64,000 bases of DNA from Glossina fuscipes. Taxonomy: Eukaryota > Arthropoda > Insecta > Diptera > Glossinidae. A program made the position numbers and the translations under genes. Below the pieces are notes generated by a model, which did not search any database, had not been told where the DNA came from, and saw only the letters and a program-made list of their open reading frames with translations. Shown here piece by piece: positions 14,100 to 28,600 of the stretch. How positions within the stretch are numbered: position 1 is the stretch's first letter; each line of letters starts with the position of its first letter. Location: NCBI RefSeq assembly GCF_014805625.2, contig NW_023998414.1:15254589-15318588 (forward strand), written 5' to 3'.

Positions 14100-15550
14100 A
14101 TGTAGAGACTTGTCCGACAATAGCAGCCTAATTCCACAAGGAGGCAATAAACGGTTGAGAGTTGTTGATAATTGGCGTCTTGTCGGACCAATTATTATGT
14201 TTGCTTGGATGTAATAAAACGGGATGGAAGAAAACTAAAAATGCTGAGATATTGTTAAAACAGTTTACTTTTTCTCGTTCTAAAATTGAATGGGGAAGAG
14301 AGGCGGCTCATTAAAGGCTTCTGAATGAAACTATTTTGACAAATGGCAGACATTTGCTCCACAGATGTTTTTAATGTAACAATATTTTCCGAATAGAATT
14401 TCTTCTTCAGTTTCGGCACAAGTCGTTGCATTACTTATTATTGTAGATATATCGATATCGAATTCGTCACCGTGTGTGATAACAGCCATTAAAAGACAAT
14501 GAAGTAAATGCATTCACAAACGCCAAATATTTGACGCCTTGCAATTGATATTTCAAATCCATTTAAGTATGCCCATTCATCTGACAAAGTCTGCAATCTT
14601 GAAATATTGATACGTTAGCAACAACTAGGCTTGCCTTTTCTTTTTTTTTTTTTGTTTAAATTGAAAATTTTTCAATCTTATGGTATTAATCAGTTTGTTT
14701 TCATTAACTTTTTTCATTTTAGATATTTAACATTTGCTGCCAATGTATGCTTTGTTTTTTTCCTGCATCAAACGATATAAAAATTAATATTTAACAGCAC
14801 GTTTATAGCGAACGTTCATTAACACGAACATCAGGAGCTTAATCAATCATTTTTTATAGCATACATGTTAGGATGGAATAAAAAGCAAAGAGCGCAAAAC
14901 AATAAGCAACATAAAGATATGTTAAATGGAGGACGACTAAAATTAAAAAAAATAAAAAAAAAAATAAAAAAAAAAAATAAAAACATTAAATAAAAAAAGG
15001 AAGCAAGAAAACAAAATTGAAAATCTTTTAAATTCGCGTATTTTCAAACGTACGATGAAAAAAACCACCGCCTTTTTCTAGAATTAAATTATTTTATTAT
15101 TATTATTATTATTACTTTATTATGACTTTAACTTTTTTTGCTCTTAAAACGACATTACTCTCAATAATTATTGATTGTCTTCATCCCTGCTTTTTTTTTC
15201 ACCTCTGTTAATGCATAAAAAGAGAAGGGAAAGCAAAATTAATTCACGTTCTATTCAGCACATATGCAAAAACAAATTTTTAAAAAACATTATGTTTTCC
15301 CTTTCAATTGTTGTTTTTCTTTTTTATTGTTATTATGGAAATGATATTCATTCATATTTTTTTGCAACAAAAAAAAAAAAAAAAAATATCGATTTAATAA
15401 AGTTTAAGTTTTACGTAACTCCTGTTGTGAGAAAAAGAAAAATTAAGTAAAAAAAAAAATCATTTATATAAACATGTATGAATGAGAAAAAAATTTCACT
15501 TTATCTGGTCACTTAGAAACCAATTATTACTATTAATTTAATTGTAATAT

Positions 15551-15620
15551 TTATACATATATATATATATATATATATGTATATTATATATATATATTAT
15601 ATGTATATGTATATTATATG

Positions 15621-15667
<47 letters not shown>

Positions 15668-15680
15668 CGTATGTATATAG
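15551..15680. repeat. Compound TA/TATG microsatellite
   Basis: About 130 bases of almost pure TA with ATGTATA interruptions, seen directly. Confidence 0.95.
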
Positions 15681-16043
15681 TGTTAAAGAAATATCCTAAA
15701 AACAACACAATACTATATTGATTATAATATATATACATTCTCAAACATATTATGAAACAAGTAAATAGTTATATAATTCATTTTCACGAACACACAGATA
15801 GTTATTGCGTTTGAAGAGAAAACTAGCTACACGCCTACGCGTATACTACACTAAAGAAACGGAAACGAAAAACTTATTTCAATAATGTCAAGCAATGTTA
15901 AAAAGAATAAACTATATAATCTTTAAGAAATAACGTAACTTTACATACACACTACTAAAGGCATAAAAAAACCGTATGTATGGAAATGAACAGCAATCAA
16001 TTCTTTAAACATAAACATCATAATAAATGCGATAAGAATTGTT

Positions 16044-16069
16044 ACTCGCTATTTACTTTAATAGCGAGT
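16044..16069. repeat. Perfect 10-bp hairpin, 6-base loop
   Basis: ACTCGCTATT and AATAGCGAGT are exact inverted copies around the loop TACTTT. The stem is more GC-rich than its surroundings. It lies 2.4 kb after the Trf2 stop; whether it is transcribed is unknown. Confidence 0.85.
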
Positions 16070-18489
16070 GATATAATTTATCGATAATCCATTACTGCAT
16101 GCACTCTATAAACTCTCTAGAGAGAAGGTGAGAAACAGAGCCTATAATCATTCGTTAAAATCAAAATTGTCTTCATAAAAAAAATCCTTAATTACTCGCA
16201 ATAGTGAATAACAGATCTCTATTTATATTAGCATCTGAGCAGCGGAATTGTAATATGTTGTTGAACATTTTAGGACGAGAAACACGAAAACAGACTTAAC
16301 TATACATGAGAACTGCTTATCATCATATAAACCTTTGTACTAATTCGGTCGTCCGGCATAGTATCACGTCGTTTTTCAGTTAGTGACAAACCTTAAACAA
16401 GAAGAAATTGTATGAACGTATATTTTAAGCAAAACTCGTGAACGGCGGGAAACAGACTGTGGAAGAACAAATATAAAATAAATAAAATAGATTTAAACGT
16501 TTCATTCGTCTTGGGAGAATATTTAATACATTAATATATATATCTCATATCAACATATTTGAGTTGCGAAAAAATTTCTTAAATGGGCATGTGAGTTATT
16601 TTATAGGAGTCACTTGGATACCGACCATTTAGATGGTCTTAATAAATATGCCGTATAGTTAGTGAGCTGCAAATATTTGGCCCTGGTGGCTTGGTGGTTG
16701 TCTGGGCGATTTGCTTATCATGTCCATCTTTTCGTTAAAATTTTGAATGATCCCGATAAGTCTTTTGTGTTAGTTGCCAAAAAGTGTCAATTTGAAGTTT
16801 TTTTTTTATTTATCGCAGTTGATGCGGGACATAGATAGTTAAATCGAATAATAATTTTACGCAAATATCTTGTTTATGTTTAGACGTTTAATAGAGCGTT
16901 AGTATAACATATGGTTCAGTGGCGTGTATGACAGTCATTCATCACTTATGCGCAAGTGCGTCTGAATAAATTTAAGGAATTTGTACCAAAATTTTCATCA
17001 CATGCTTAAGAGCTTGATTGATTTTTCGTGTATAGAAGTCGAAAACGGAAATGTGTCCAATAAAGTCTTGTGTAGCAAATAGAAAAGAACTGAGTATTTG
17101 TTTTGTAATTGGGAGTAGTTAAGGATTAGGGAACTTTTTTTATTATTACGTCAAATACATTGTTATCTTGAAATTCGAATTTTTATGTACATAAGAAGAG
17201 ACAATGAAATTTTTGAATATTGCAATAATGTAGAAAATCATTCATTTTTTCATACGTTTTTTTTTTTTTTTCATCCTCTGTTACGTATAATTTATTGAAA
17301 TTAATTAAACTTAAAGTTTGTTTGCGTGTTTCAGTAAATAATGGTTTATCTCCTTTCCAACGGTAATGATCAAACTGCGTCGATGCGCGAACCATTAACC
17401 ATTAACGTACGTATACGCAATGACTGAAACAGACCGATATTGTATATCAAGTAGGCTTTAAGTTGTTTATGTTTCACGTATATGTTCTTCTTTTTTTTGT
17501 CGTATTTGACGAGAAATCTTTCAGAAATCGAATGAATTTTGTGATTTTTGAATATGTGATGGGACACATGCGTGCGTTACAGATCAAAATGCAGATCAAC
17601 ATATATAAACAGTTCAAGAGAAAACTTGTTCGTAATCGTGCAGACATTCGTACCGATAATATGATCGCAGATTGTTTTTACAGCTAAGTTACTCGCTAAG
17701 CTTAATTCAAAATTCAAACGTTTTTTGTGCAATTTACTCACTTGCACTCAAAATAGAATATACAAATAAAAGGGGATACGTAGATGGCTCTCAGCGTGTT
17801 GTTGCCCGCAACATTTCATTCTACTTAGCTAACGACTTAGCTAAAAAAACTCTTTCGCGTGTTTCTAATTGAATTTTTGAATTGAAACGTTTATTCATCT
17901 CATTTCATCACACGGTTACTTACGGTTAAGCGTTTTAAAACGATCCTTCTATGTTCTTTATCATTTTTACAAACAAATTCGACAAATTTCTGCAAAATAT
18001 ATTTAATGTAGAATATTATTATTTCTTCAAAATTTTTATTGATAATCGTTTAATTTGCACAGTTTGCTTAACTGCAAGTTTTTTCCCTTCCCCTTGTGCT
18101 TCTATCAACTTTATTACGGAGATCGTTCCAATTTGATAGCTCGCGAAAACTTGAGAATGCGGACATATTGTTTCTCTTAAAATTAATGCATTCTGATTTG
18201 AATCGAATATACTGAAAATTATGTCAGTTGAGGTTAACTCCGACGAGCTCTTGCAGACTTACGATGTCAAAGAAATTTTTATCGTTTTAAGGATTTTGCA
18301 AAAAAGAAGAGATAAGAAGCGATGTGTAGGATAACACTGGACGGATAGTTGATCAAATCGTCTTTTTTTTTTTTTTTAAGTTTTTCAAGTTGATTTTCTT
18401 GTTTATATTTGCTGTAACTCTTTTATTTATTTATTATTAATAAAATTTATTTAATACAATTTTGTCCTTATAATATTGAATTGTTCCTG

Positions 18490-18539
18490 TTTTTTTTTTT
18501 TCTTTTTTTTTTTATAATTTCTATTTTTTAATTCATATA

Positions 18540-18573
<34 letters not shown>
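18490..18573. repeat. Poly-T / poly-A(33) inverted homopolymer pair
   Basis: A T-rich run at 18490-18513, broken by one C, is followed by 33 A at 18541-18573. Same geometry as the pair at 8715-8801 but with T first. Confidence 0.9.
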
Positions 18574-18575
<2 letters not shown>

Positions 18576-19508
18576 AATTATATCGTATAAATATACTAGA
18601 TATATGTATACCTATAAGAATAAAATTAAAAATAACAACCACCAAAACTCATTAATAAGCAATAAACATTAACTATAAAATATAATGTAAAGCGAATTTT
18701 TTTTTTTTTTTTTAATTATTTGTTTTTATTAATTAATTTCAACTGATTTTCAACTATCATATTTATACAAACATTCATAAAAACATATTTACATAGACGG
18801 AATCAAGTCAAAAACCTAAGAAATATATTAACACAATAACAAAAAATAAAATAAAAGAACAAAAAAAAAAATAAATAAATAAATAAATAGAACATTTCTA
18901 ATACACTCATACATAATCAACTATTGTAAACAATAACATCAACAACAAATACTATAATAACAAACATATTAAAGTAAAAATAAGAAAATAAAAAAAAAAT
19001 ATAAAGAAAAGCAAATAAGAAGCAAACAAGAAGCAAAGCTTAATATAATAAAGAATATAACACATAAACACAAATCTACATCATATTGTTAGACGTATTA
19101 ATATGTTCAATGGTATCACATATAAACACACAAACACAAACATATTTTATATAAATAAAAATGTAGTCCATAAAATAAATAAAACAAATCGAAAATTAAT
19201 ATCAAATTATTATTAAAATTAAAAAAGAAGGAAAAATGATATAAAATGAAATGAATTAGCTAAATAAAGAATAAAACTCGAATTTTATTTTCAGTTCATT
19301 TTAACAGCAATTAGAGTTTTGTCAAAACAAGCATATAAACCCGGCACGTATGTTCGTTTCACATTTACACGCATGCCACTCACCGACTGACATTTGAAAA
19401 CCGATATAAATCGATATTTTATAATTCATTATCCATATCTATAGAAAAATGCAAACCCAGCTGTGTAAACATTAAATAAATGTATGAAAAGAGAAGCGAA
19501 TTAATTAA

Positions 19509-19544
19509 GCGAGCGAGAGAGAGAGAGAGAGAGATAGCGAGAGC

Positions 19545-19578
<34 letters not shown>

Positions 19579-19580
19579 AA
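19509..19580. repeat. (GA)n microsatellite with imperfections
   Basis: GA dinucleotides with GC and TA interruptions, ending in an A-rich AAAG run. Confidence 0.95.
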
Positions 19581-19699
19581 AGAAAAGAAAAAAAATGCCA
19601 CTATTCTGTTTAAAAATCAAAAATGGAAGCCGAATATATTATATAAACTGAAGCGAGGAGACTATGTATCAAATCAAAATGAACTGTTTCTTTACGTAC

Positions 19700-19782
19700 A
19701 TACGTTACACACACACACACACATACATACACACACACCATAACATTTTATATAAATTAAGAATTTTATATATATATATACT

Positions 19783-19849
<67 letters not shown>

Positions 19850-19850
19850 T
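19700..19850. repeat. Compound CA / TA / ATT microsatellite
   Basis: A CA tract with CATA interruptions (about 19700-19740), then TA tracts (from 19766), then about ten ATT units ending at 19850. Confidence 0.95.
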
Positions 19851-20999
19851 TTTAAACTTAAAGCTAAAAAGTGCTAGCATACCCAATATGAATAAAATGT
19901 AACGTTGTTTTAAGTTTTCTTTATTTTGCTTTTAAATGAAAAGAGAAAGAACAAAAGATCATTTTTGAAAAAAGCCTAGTTTCATTTTTTTGTGTTATTC
20001 GCTTTTCGATTTTAGATTGTGTTATAAACTCGAAAAAAACCTTTTTTTTTCTCGTATATTATAAATAAAAATTGATTTTCTTGTGAAGCATATTCATTTG
20101 ATATTATTTGAATAGCTTTTTTTGTTTGATAGTCATCTCGTTTCATTATACCCATCACACCAGCGATTTTATATATGTTAAGAATAATTTCTTAAACTTA
20201 TCATATTAAATATATAAATCCGGAGAAAAGAAGATAATATTATTAAAGCAGTGCGCAAAATTCTAAGCAATTAGGCAACCTGGGCTGGAATAAGCTAGAA
20301 AGCAGAACAGATAAAATTACAAATAAATTCGAAAGGACCAAAGAGTTAGGCGATGCTCGTATTAAAAAGTCTTACATATATATTAATGCTAAAAGTATTG
20401 TATTCTAAATTGGTACAGAAAGTGTGCAGAAGGAACTTACTATCTTACTATTTATCCATAATCATGTTATACAGAATTACCAATTGAATTCGAATTTTCA
20501 TAAATTATCGCGAAAGTGGGTATTCTTTTGCTATTCCTTCTATTCAATTTTGTTTCAAGTTTTTTTTTCTTTTCTTTCTTAAAAATTTACTACGATCAGG
20601 GCGGGCAGTCTTGTTAAGAATATAGTCGACGTGGGCCGAATAACGCACATCCATGCATCAACGCATCCCTTCTTCATTCTACTCTCCAAGTTCTTTTATT
20701 TGTTACCCACATCGCTGGTATTATCAAGAAAAAGTAATCGCTATGTCTACTATATCCATTTCAGAATTAACCTAATTTTATGCCGATAAGACATCTTCAT
20801 TTAAGGAGTGTACAAAATAATCGTACAGAATTCTATCTTGTTTGTCTTATGCTAATTAAACAGAAAACCTCAAAAAATCGAAAAAAATGTTAATTTTTTT
20901 AACTTGGAACATTGCCTGGGCTCGGCCGATTGTTTTCATTTTTCCACGTAAAGCGTAGAGTGCTGCGTAAAGTAAAAGGTGAGAAATTTTTCAGCCTTC

Positions 21000-21375
21000 T
21001 AACTTTAATAATTTCCGGCTAACGAGCAAAAATTCAAAAATGTTTGTTTGAAAAAAGCGGAATGGCTTTCAGCTTACCTTCCACTGCGCGCTTCTGCTCT
21101 GACCAAATTGGACCATTTTCAGTACCAACATGCGCGCAGAATCTTCCAATGTTTCTATCAACTTTGAATTCGATATCTTCATTTTTGCCACGACGAAAGT
21201 GCCACTAATACACACCACACATCAGCCGCATAGATGGACAGACTCAGAATTTCACGTTGATCAAGAATATATATATATATATATATAGTATATAGAGTGT
21301 TTGAAGATTCCTTTCGGCTGGTGCATATATTATGGAAAAACACAGAATGAGTATACCCCCATCTCACACAGTGGT
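21000..21375 (-). mobile_element. mini-me-like interspersed repeat, copy 1
   Basis: TTGATCAAGAA (21257-21267) lies between a (TA)n tract (21267-21290) and a short CAGA-type stretch. Downstream comes TAGAGTGTTTGAAGATTCCTT and a terminal GGGTATAAA. The arrangement of a conserved core between TA and GTCY microsatellites is what I remember for dipteran mini-me elements. Related sequence occurs at 21885-22340, 29550-29800 and 32085-32528. Confidence 0.6.
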
Positions 21376-21884
21376 GGGTATAAAAACCATAAGTTAATTA
21401 TATTATTATATAAATAATGCTACGTAATAAATCTAATGCATCTTATGGACAATTTTTCGTTATAAATTTAAAAATTGCGCCTTGTATACAACAATATTTA
21501 TTTTTGATTTTTTTATTTGTTTTTCATTTCAGAAACACACATAATAAATATGTTGCTCGTTATGCTTATAATCTAAAATTTGTTAGTTATGTTTATGAAA
21601 ACTTAATTTTTAAATAAATGAAAAAAAATTTATATGTAAATTTTAAATAGAAATTACGAATTTTTAATTTTATTCATATCTCAAGTTCACATTCGATATT
21701 TGAAATAGTAGTATTCATTTATTTTATATACGATATTCACAAAATGTTTTTTTTCTTTTTTCATAAAAAAAAAAAAAAAAATTAAATTTTTATTTTTCAT
21801 AAAAACAATAATCGATATGATTGGAATATTGAGAAGATTAAAGTTGGGGACTTTTCGTTTTTGTATGTCCATCAACCCGAACGA

Positions 21885-22340
21885 TGTGGGGTATATTTTG
21901 ATTTTGTCAAAACGTTTTCAACACTCAGAACGAAACTTGAGAGAATCTATAACGTATACCTATTCTTGATTAGCATCAAAATCGGAACCCTCTCATTCTA
22001 TGTCTGTTTGCCTGTAAGTGGAACGTCTGTGGTAACTATCCTCCGGGTCGTAAAAACGCAGCAATCAAATTCAAATTTCGCAGAGAGGATTAGAAGTTTT
22101 TGCATGCACGTTGGTTTAGCAGTTGACCCAAATATATCAAGGGACACGATCGCAGTAAAACATAAACTGAGATAACCTCTGTTTTCGGAAATAGAAAAAA
22201 TCTGACTTTTTGGTCGTTACTTATAATCCACAAGAGCGACACAGCGACATATATATTCTATGGGTAGTCGCGTAGCATCTATACAAAATGGAAAAAATCG
22301 GCCACGCCTACTCAATATTATAGAATACTAAAATTTCATT
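21885..22340 (+). mobile_element. mini-me-like interspersed repeat, copy 2
   Basis: Opposite orientation to copy 1. The core TTCTTGATTAGCATCA (21963-21978) is followed by GTCT/GTTT/GCCT units (about 22000-22016). The right end carries CGGCCACGCCTAC, shared with sequence near 63180. Confidence 0.6.
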
Positions 22341-25300
22341 TTTGTTTTTTTTTTCTTTTTTTTAAAACATAGTTGCAGCATCCACAAAGAAGTTTCAGAG
22401 ACCACATAAAATCTGCACATTACTGATTAGTATCGGATCTGAAATTGAATTTTAGCAATGATTGGCAATTCATAAATTAACTATTGGTTAATAAATATGA
22501 AAGCTATTTATCCTAATCAATTTTTCATTAAATTCGCATAAGAATAGACTATAACGTGTTCAATTTTAAAACGTCTTAATGAAGTAAAACTCTGTAACGG
22601 TGCAAGAAAAAGATGTTTTCTGACAATGTTTTGGGATGGAAGGAAGATTAGTAGGATAATAAGATTCGAGTTCGACTATTTTGAAGTAAAAAATTAGTTT
22701 GGACGAATATTGAAAAATGGTAACACCGCAGCCATTCTCTGGGACAGTTCTCCCTGAAGGGTCTCTGCGGCACGCAGCATAGCCGATCCAAATTAAATTA
22801 AAAAAAAAAAAAAATAAAAAAAAGGCTATTTAATCTACAACCCTATATATACAGAAATACTTGGGATTTTTAAAAATATTGGTTTTTTGTAAATTCGCGA
22901 GCGTTGTAGTGGAAAAGTGCAGAAATTTTCGAAATAATCATAGTTTTTTTGTATAGATAGCGTAGTTTTAAAGATAAGGTTCTGAAAAAATCGCGGTTAA
23001 CGTTTTAAAATATGACATAGATATGTTCTTTGCTTATAATAAATTCGTTGTTATTTTATTCTATTAGCCGACAGTTCCTATAGGCTATAAAACTGCTCTT
23101 CCCAACTCAAATATCTCTTCGCCTTTCTTAATCCTCTTAGTATCGGTTTCAAGACAAAAGTTACATGATTCGGTTTCCAATATACACTGTAATGTACAGG
23201 ACGATATCTTTTGGAGTCAAAGTCCAAACCGTGCAAGCAATGAAACCGTGTCTGATACGCTGCCTCGAACCTATTTTCTCTGCTACACTTCCAGCTCACT
23301 GATTGTAGGATGTATAAATACTCAACGAGATTATAAATGAATTTTGAAAAGTCTTCAATCCAAAAAAGATCGTAATTCAAATCTTGGAAATTCGGAACAA
23401 TTTTTAAGTTATTTTAATGAAATTTGGTATACATCGGTGACGGAACAGACTTATGGTACAAAGGTATTCTAAGTTTAGACGGATTCGTAATAACTTTCTC
23501 CACCTGCTTATCTAAGCGTATCTGTCCGTCTTGTTTTCTTGTGTTAAACCTATAAGTTGCAATTTGCAAGAAATTTTGGTGAGATTTGGTACAATAACGT
23601 GTCTTGCCCCAAGGACGAATCTTATTGAAAATGGTTCGCATCGGACCCCTTCTTCGACCAACGATTGTCAGTTTGATCAGTTTGTAATAATAATTTCACT
23701 CGGGGATTACCGAAAGATTGACTGAACTTGGACAACCTAGATCTATTCTTCGGCTTTCACCACCCATTCCTCCATTTCACAAGTTCCAATGAACAATATA
23801 TTTTTATATGGCAAAAATGTTAAATTTTTGAAATTTTATGGTCGAAAATTGGCCATAAGAGTAATTTGCTATGTAACTTGACTGTATCAAACTTGGACGT
23901 ATTGATCTACTTTCTGGGCATCATCGCATGCAAGGGTTGTCATGAAATATTAAAGATATATTTATCGAAAAGGTGTAATTTTTAATATTTTATGACGAAA
24001 ATTTCTCCGTAATAGTAACTTGATATAAAAATTAACTGGACCAAATTCGATCATATATAAGGATACTCATGAAAAACAAGCTCTTCAATGTCGATAAGGT
24101 TGAATGTATAGTTCTTGATGACTGATGCAACGGAAAATTATTAAAAACTTTTGACAAAAAAATTAAGTATGCCTTGCCGTCTTAATCGCTTTACATTGAA
24201 CTCGGCTGGACGACTAGAACGAGATGCATCCTTGAGTTAAAAATTTCCACTATTAAATGTTGCACAAAACATATTTGTACGAGCGGTTCTCTTACCTAAG
24301 GCACCTCTATCTCCATAAAGCACAAATCTTACGAGCAGTTTGCGGCCTTAGAATGTTGATTAAAAGCAAAAAGAAAGAGGTATCGGAAGTGCTTATTTTC
24401 CTTATTTTAATAATCTGGAAATTAACATAAATAAAAATCAATTAGAATGAGCAAGCAAATTACAGATTTCGATAGAATAAAACGAATGAACATTTAATGA
24501 CGTGCGGAATTGTCTGCCTAATATATCAAAATCGATGTTAATCATATTCTTAAGATCTTAAGATGTTTCAGACAACAATCACGAAAACGTTAAACTTTCC
24601 GATTGTTGTTTCCTTTAAAGCCACGGCCTTGGTGAGTTATGCCGCATCGATTGAATCCCTATGTTTTACTCTTTTTGTAATTTTTTTCAACCATCGCCAT
24701 GTTGTGCATATAGGGGACAGCCCCCGTAGAGGAAATAGCAATTGAATCATGCTTGTGCCAGCCCTACTGCAAAAAAAAAAAAAAAAAAAACATAATATTG
24801 TACTTTTCGTTCATATGGTAAAATTAATTAATTGATAGGGCTAAACTAATAAGTATAACTCTTTTATAGATAGTTTTTAAAAAAAAAATATATATATGAA
24901 GTATCGACATCCTTCGCTGATGTTTTTTTGAAATATGCCAAAGTTATTATAATTCGATCAATTCATTCAATTCGCAAAAGTGGATGACTAATGTAATGAT
25001 GGCAATAGTCGCGTCCAAATTGATGTCATTTAGTATGAAATGCGCATCAAAATTGCATTTTTATTTATTTTCTAAGCAATGAGATCAACAAAAGTTGATT
25101 AATCGCTGACATAGATTTATTTTATAGAGGTATTCAGCTGAACCAGGTACGTTATGATATCTTTGATGATCGCTCGCTCGGTTGGTGAAAGTAGCGAAGT
25201 CGTCACGATCTTACGCACCGAAAATAATAATTGATAAATAAATTCAATCGTTAGCAATCGGTCGCGCTTAAAATGCAAATCTTGCAATTACGTGAACAAA

Positions 25301-25625
25301 TTGTATTTGCGATCGATGTGCAGAGGTATGTAAGATTTCATTCTAAATTGAGTTAAGCAGAGCCCGGGATCTCTTGGCTACCTTGTAGAATTTCAGGCTA
25401 GAGCTTTCGATGAATTTGAATGATGAAATGCACTTGGTTAATCTATAAATACATGTAAAATAAAGCAAATTAAAAAGCTTATGTGCTTCAGTTCTTAATA
25501 TAATGAAATCAATATTGATTAGTTTTAATGAGTTAAAGTTTTGTATGAAAATGATTCGATGCGACGTTGGCTGATGGGTATTTGTTTAGTGCGCGCTTTT
25601 ATGTTGTAGAAAAGGGAAAAATTTT

Positions 25626-25660
<35 letters not shown>

Positions 25661-28600
25661 ATAACGATTTTTTAGGGAACAAACAAACATAATTGTGGTA
25701 ATATTAATCAAGAATGTCAAAACAATGGCAAAATAGTTGTGTATGCAGAATGTAAATGCATCCAGCAAAACAAGCAAATTAAGGAAAAAACAAAGCTGAA
25801 AGCCAAACTAATGAGCAATAAATGAAGAGAAATAAAGGTAATTTACTTACATATACATATATATATATATTAAAAATGTAATAAATAAATTATTATATAT
25901 AAATGAATTGATAACATAGAAAAAAAAAAAAAAAAAAAAATACAAAAACACATAAAAAACAAAAAACAAAATTTTATTATTAAGGCTTCATGTAGAAAAA
26001 CAATTATTGTTACAACAAATATAAAGAGAAATACAATAAAAGCATAGTATTTTCTTCTAAAATTACTAGAGAAAAAAAAGAATTAATTAATATATAGAAA
26101 AAAAAAAAAAATTACAATTTTTCATCCCTAGTTATTAAGTTACCAATATAATATATATAAAAAAATGAACAAAAACTTAAGAAACAAATCAACCTATTTA
26201 GACAATGTTGAGAAAAAAAATGCCTTAAAAATAATAATAAAAAAAAAAGAAAGAGAAGAAAATTTCAAGTAAAACAACATAATCTTAGATAATATAACAA
26301 CAAAAACAAGAATACAAACACAAAATGTTATGAGCATAACGTACTTTGAGCAAATCAGTCAATTTCAATATAATTTCGTAAAGAGTTTATTATGTAACGA
26401 CGATAGAAAGAATATCGTTGGCTTCTTGCGTGCGCATGTATTTAAGTACGTTTGTTTAATAAACTATGAAATTCTTTATTTGATCTCTTTTATGTAAACG
26501 AATCATAAGCGTTATCATTTAATTTGTGGTTTGAGTAGTAAAATTCCGGAAAGATCAATCCATATAAAGTTTATATTTGCAAGCAAAGCAAAATTATGCA
26601 CGATCAACCATTCCATTACGTCGAATAATCGCAAAAAAGAAAAAGAAAAAGAAAAAGAAGAAGAGAAATTGAGCTTTCAAAGGATATCATAATACATTTA
26701 TTCTTATCATTCATTCAACTTAATATTGCTCCTATGAGCCACGATATGGGAATGACTATGTCCTTCCCATCTACAAAATGATGCGCAATGAATACTATCC
26801 TAGCTAAGATAAAAATTATTTGGATGCCATAATTGCGTTAATATCCCGTTATAAGAGAGCTTTTCAATAGATTTTGTAATTGTATTGAAATTTTTGAACA
26901 TTTTCGCACATTAAACCCCCTAATTTTTTCTCATAAAATTCTTCATATATTTTTTTGCAAACATTTTCTTTTTTTTATATCCATCTCGAAAAGATAGATA
27001 TATGCTTGCTTTATTGCTTTGTAGGATTCAGTCATGTCCGCCTGTCTGTCTGCTCACTCGACGTCTGTACTCGAAACACTCACGCGCATGCTCAAAGCGA
27101 GGTAAAGACTGTAATTGCTTTCAAGACCGTAGACCATAGACCACAACAGCAAGTTTTTCTCAAAAGCAATCGCATGTTGGGTGCATAAAATTAACGTAAC
27201 TTAGTATGCGTAATGTGTTTATGCGTCTATAAATTTCTATAAGATGGCTCTTTTAATATATAACTGTAAAAATGTTTTGCAATTTTCATATCGCACATTC
27301 GCGGCATATCAAAATTTATGCGCATGTACGTGCAACACCTAGATGGACTTAAGAGAGAGATGTTCCTTTTATTATAGCGACACAGATCGATTTAAAATCG
27401 TTTTCTAAATCAATTCAGAATTTTTTTATGACATTTTGACCAAACTTTGATTTTTAAAAATTTATTGGACCGAAGTGTATGTACGAATGCTCCTCATTTA
27501 ATTCCGAAGTATTCATTTTTAATATTCTTCGTCCAAAATCATTGAAAAATAGTAGTTTTGATATATTAATCAAATGCGAGATATGTAGACAATCATGCTA
27601 GGATCATTCTTTAAGGTTCGCGTCCATATAAATGTTCTTAAAAAAAAATAAGCCCTTAGATGGCGACAATATGTAATTTTTGAATGCGAATTGATTGAGA
27701 GAATAGTGATTTCGAACATAAATTTCTTGTTTTTAACTTTGGGCTATATTTCGAATCCCTCTCAATATAAAGGATCTAATGGCAGTAAAATTTCTTTATG
27801 CCAATAATAATAATTAACTTTGGCATTTTATGACATAAATATATAAAGAATAATAAATAATTTTCAAAAAATATTGACAATGCTAAAATAACGATCATGT
27901 AGATCCATTTTCACGATATATTCTCATACTTTATGCAGTGTAACCATTTGCACGATAAAAATGTTTTCATTTTTTATAGAAGTAGGTGAACAATAAATAT
28001 TGAATCACCGAAAAAAAAAAAAAAATAATACACTGGAATATAGTTTGACCGTATGCATCCAAACTTGGGACCTACTGTCTCACTTTATTAAAAGTAAGCG
28101 ATCTATTTAAAAATCATATGAATATGTCAACAGTGTTGCCATATATCTGTTGATAGGAATCTTAACCAATATTGTGATTAATAGACATTTTATAAATTAA
28201 ATCAGCCATACCCAGTTACCGTTTGGGTCCCCCTCTCATGAAAGTCTTTTTCAAAACGCAATTTTTACACGGCTACGGTGAAAACTTTAATTTTTTCTGT
28301 TCAGTTTTGAAGTTTGAACTGTAATAGGCAAAGCTGTGTGTGTTAGTTAATGATCGGTCTTGTGCGACGAAAAATTTCTTACCGCTTTTTGCATATTTCT
28401 TTCGACATTTTTCTTCCTGAATAATTGATCTCATGTTTGAATAATCGGTTAAAAACAATTATCTTAGTGATAAGTTACGCGATATTTTACTTTTTTCACC
28501 TCGCTACGGTACTTAACCGTTTTATTGGATTGATAAGGATTAAAATTTTGATTATCGCTATCTCTCTCTGTCTCGCTTATTTGCGGAAATCTATATTTTA

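Larger units (their letters stand above)
13685..20900. other. AT-rich sequence downstream of Trf2, part probably 3' UTR
   Basis: No supported gene. It begins with A-rich sequence (13768-13855) whose Lys-rich open frame is an artefact of composition. It also contains a long TA tract (15551-15680), poly-T/poly-A pairs (18490-18573), a GA tract (19509-19580) and CA/TA/ATT tracts (19700-19850). Many AATAAA and ATTTA motifs would fit a long 3' UTR, but the transcript end cannot be seen. Confidence 0.5.

Noticed and set aside
16679..16730. GGTGGCTTGGTGGTTGTCTGG, resembling the head of a tRNA-derived SINE
   Set aside because: No B-box follows at the expected distance and no tail repeat is visible.
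23078..23641. Two minus-strand frames of 100 and 75 codons
   Set aside because: Tyr/Phe/Arg-rich with no motif; the surrounding repeated phrases suggest dispersed-repeat flank rather than a gene.
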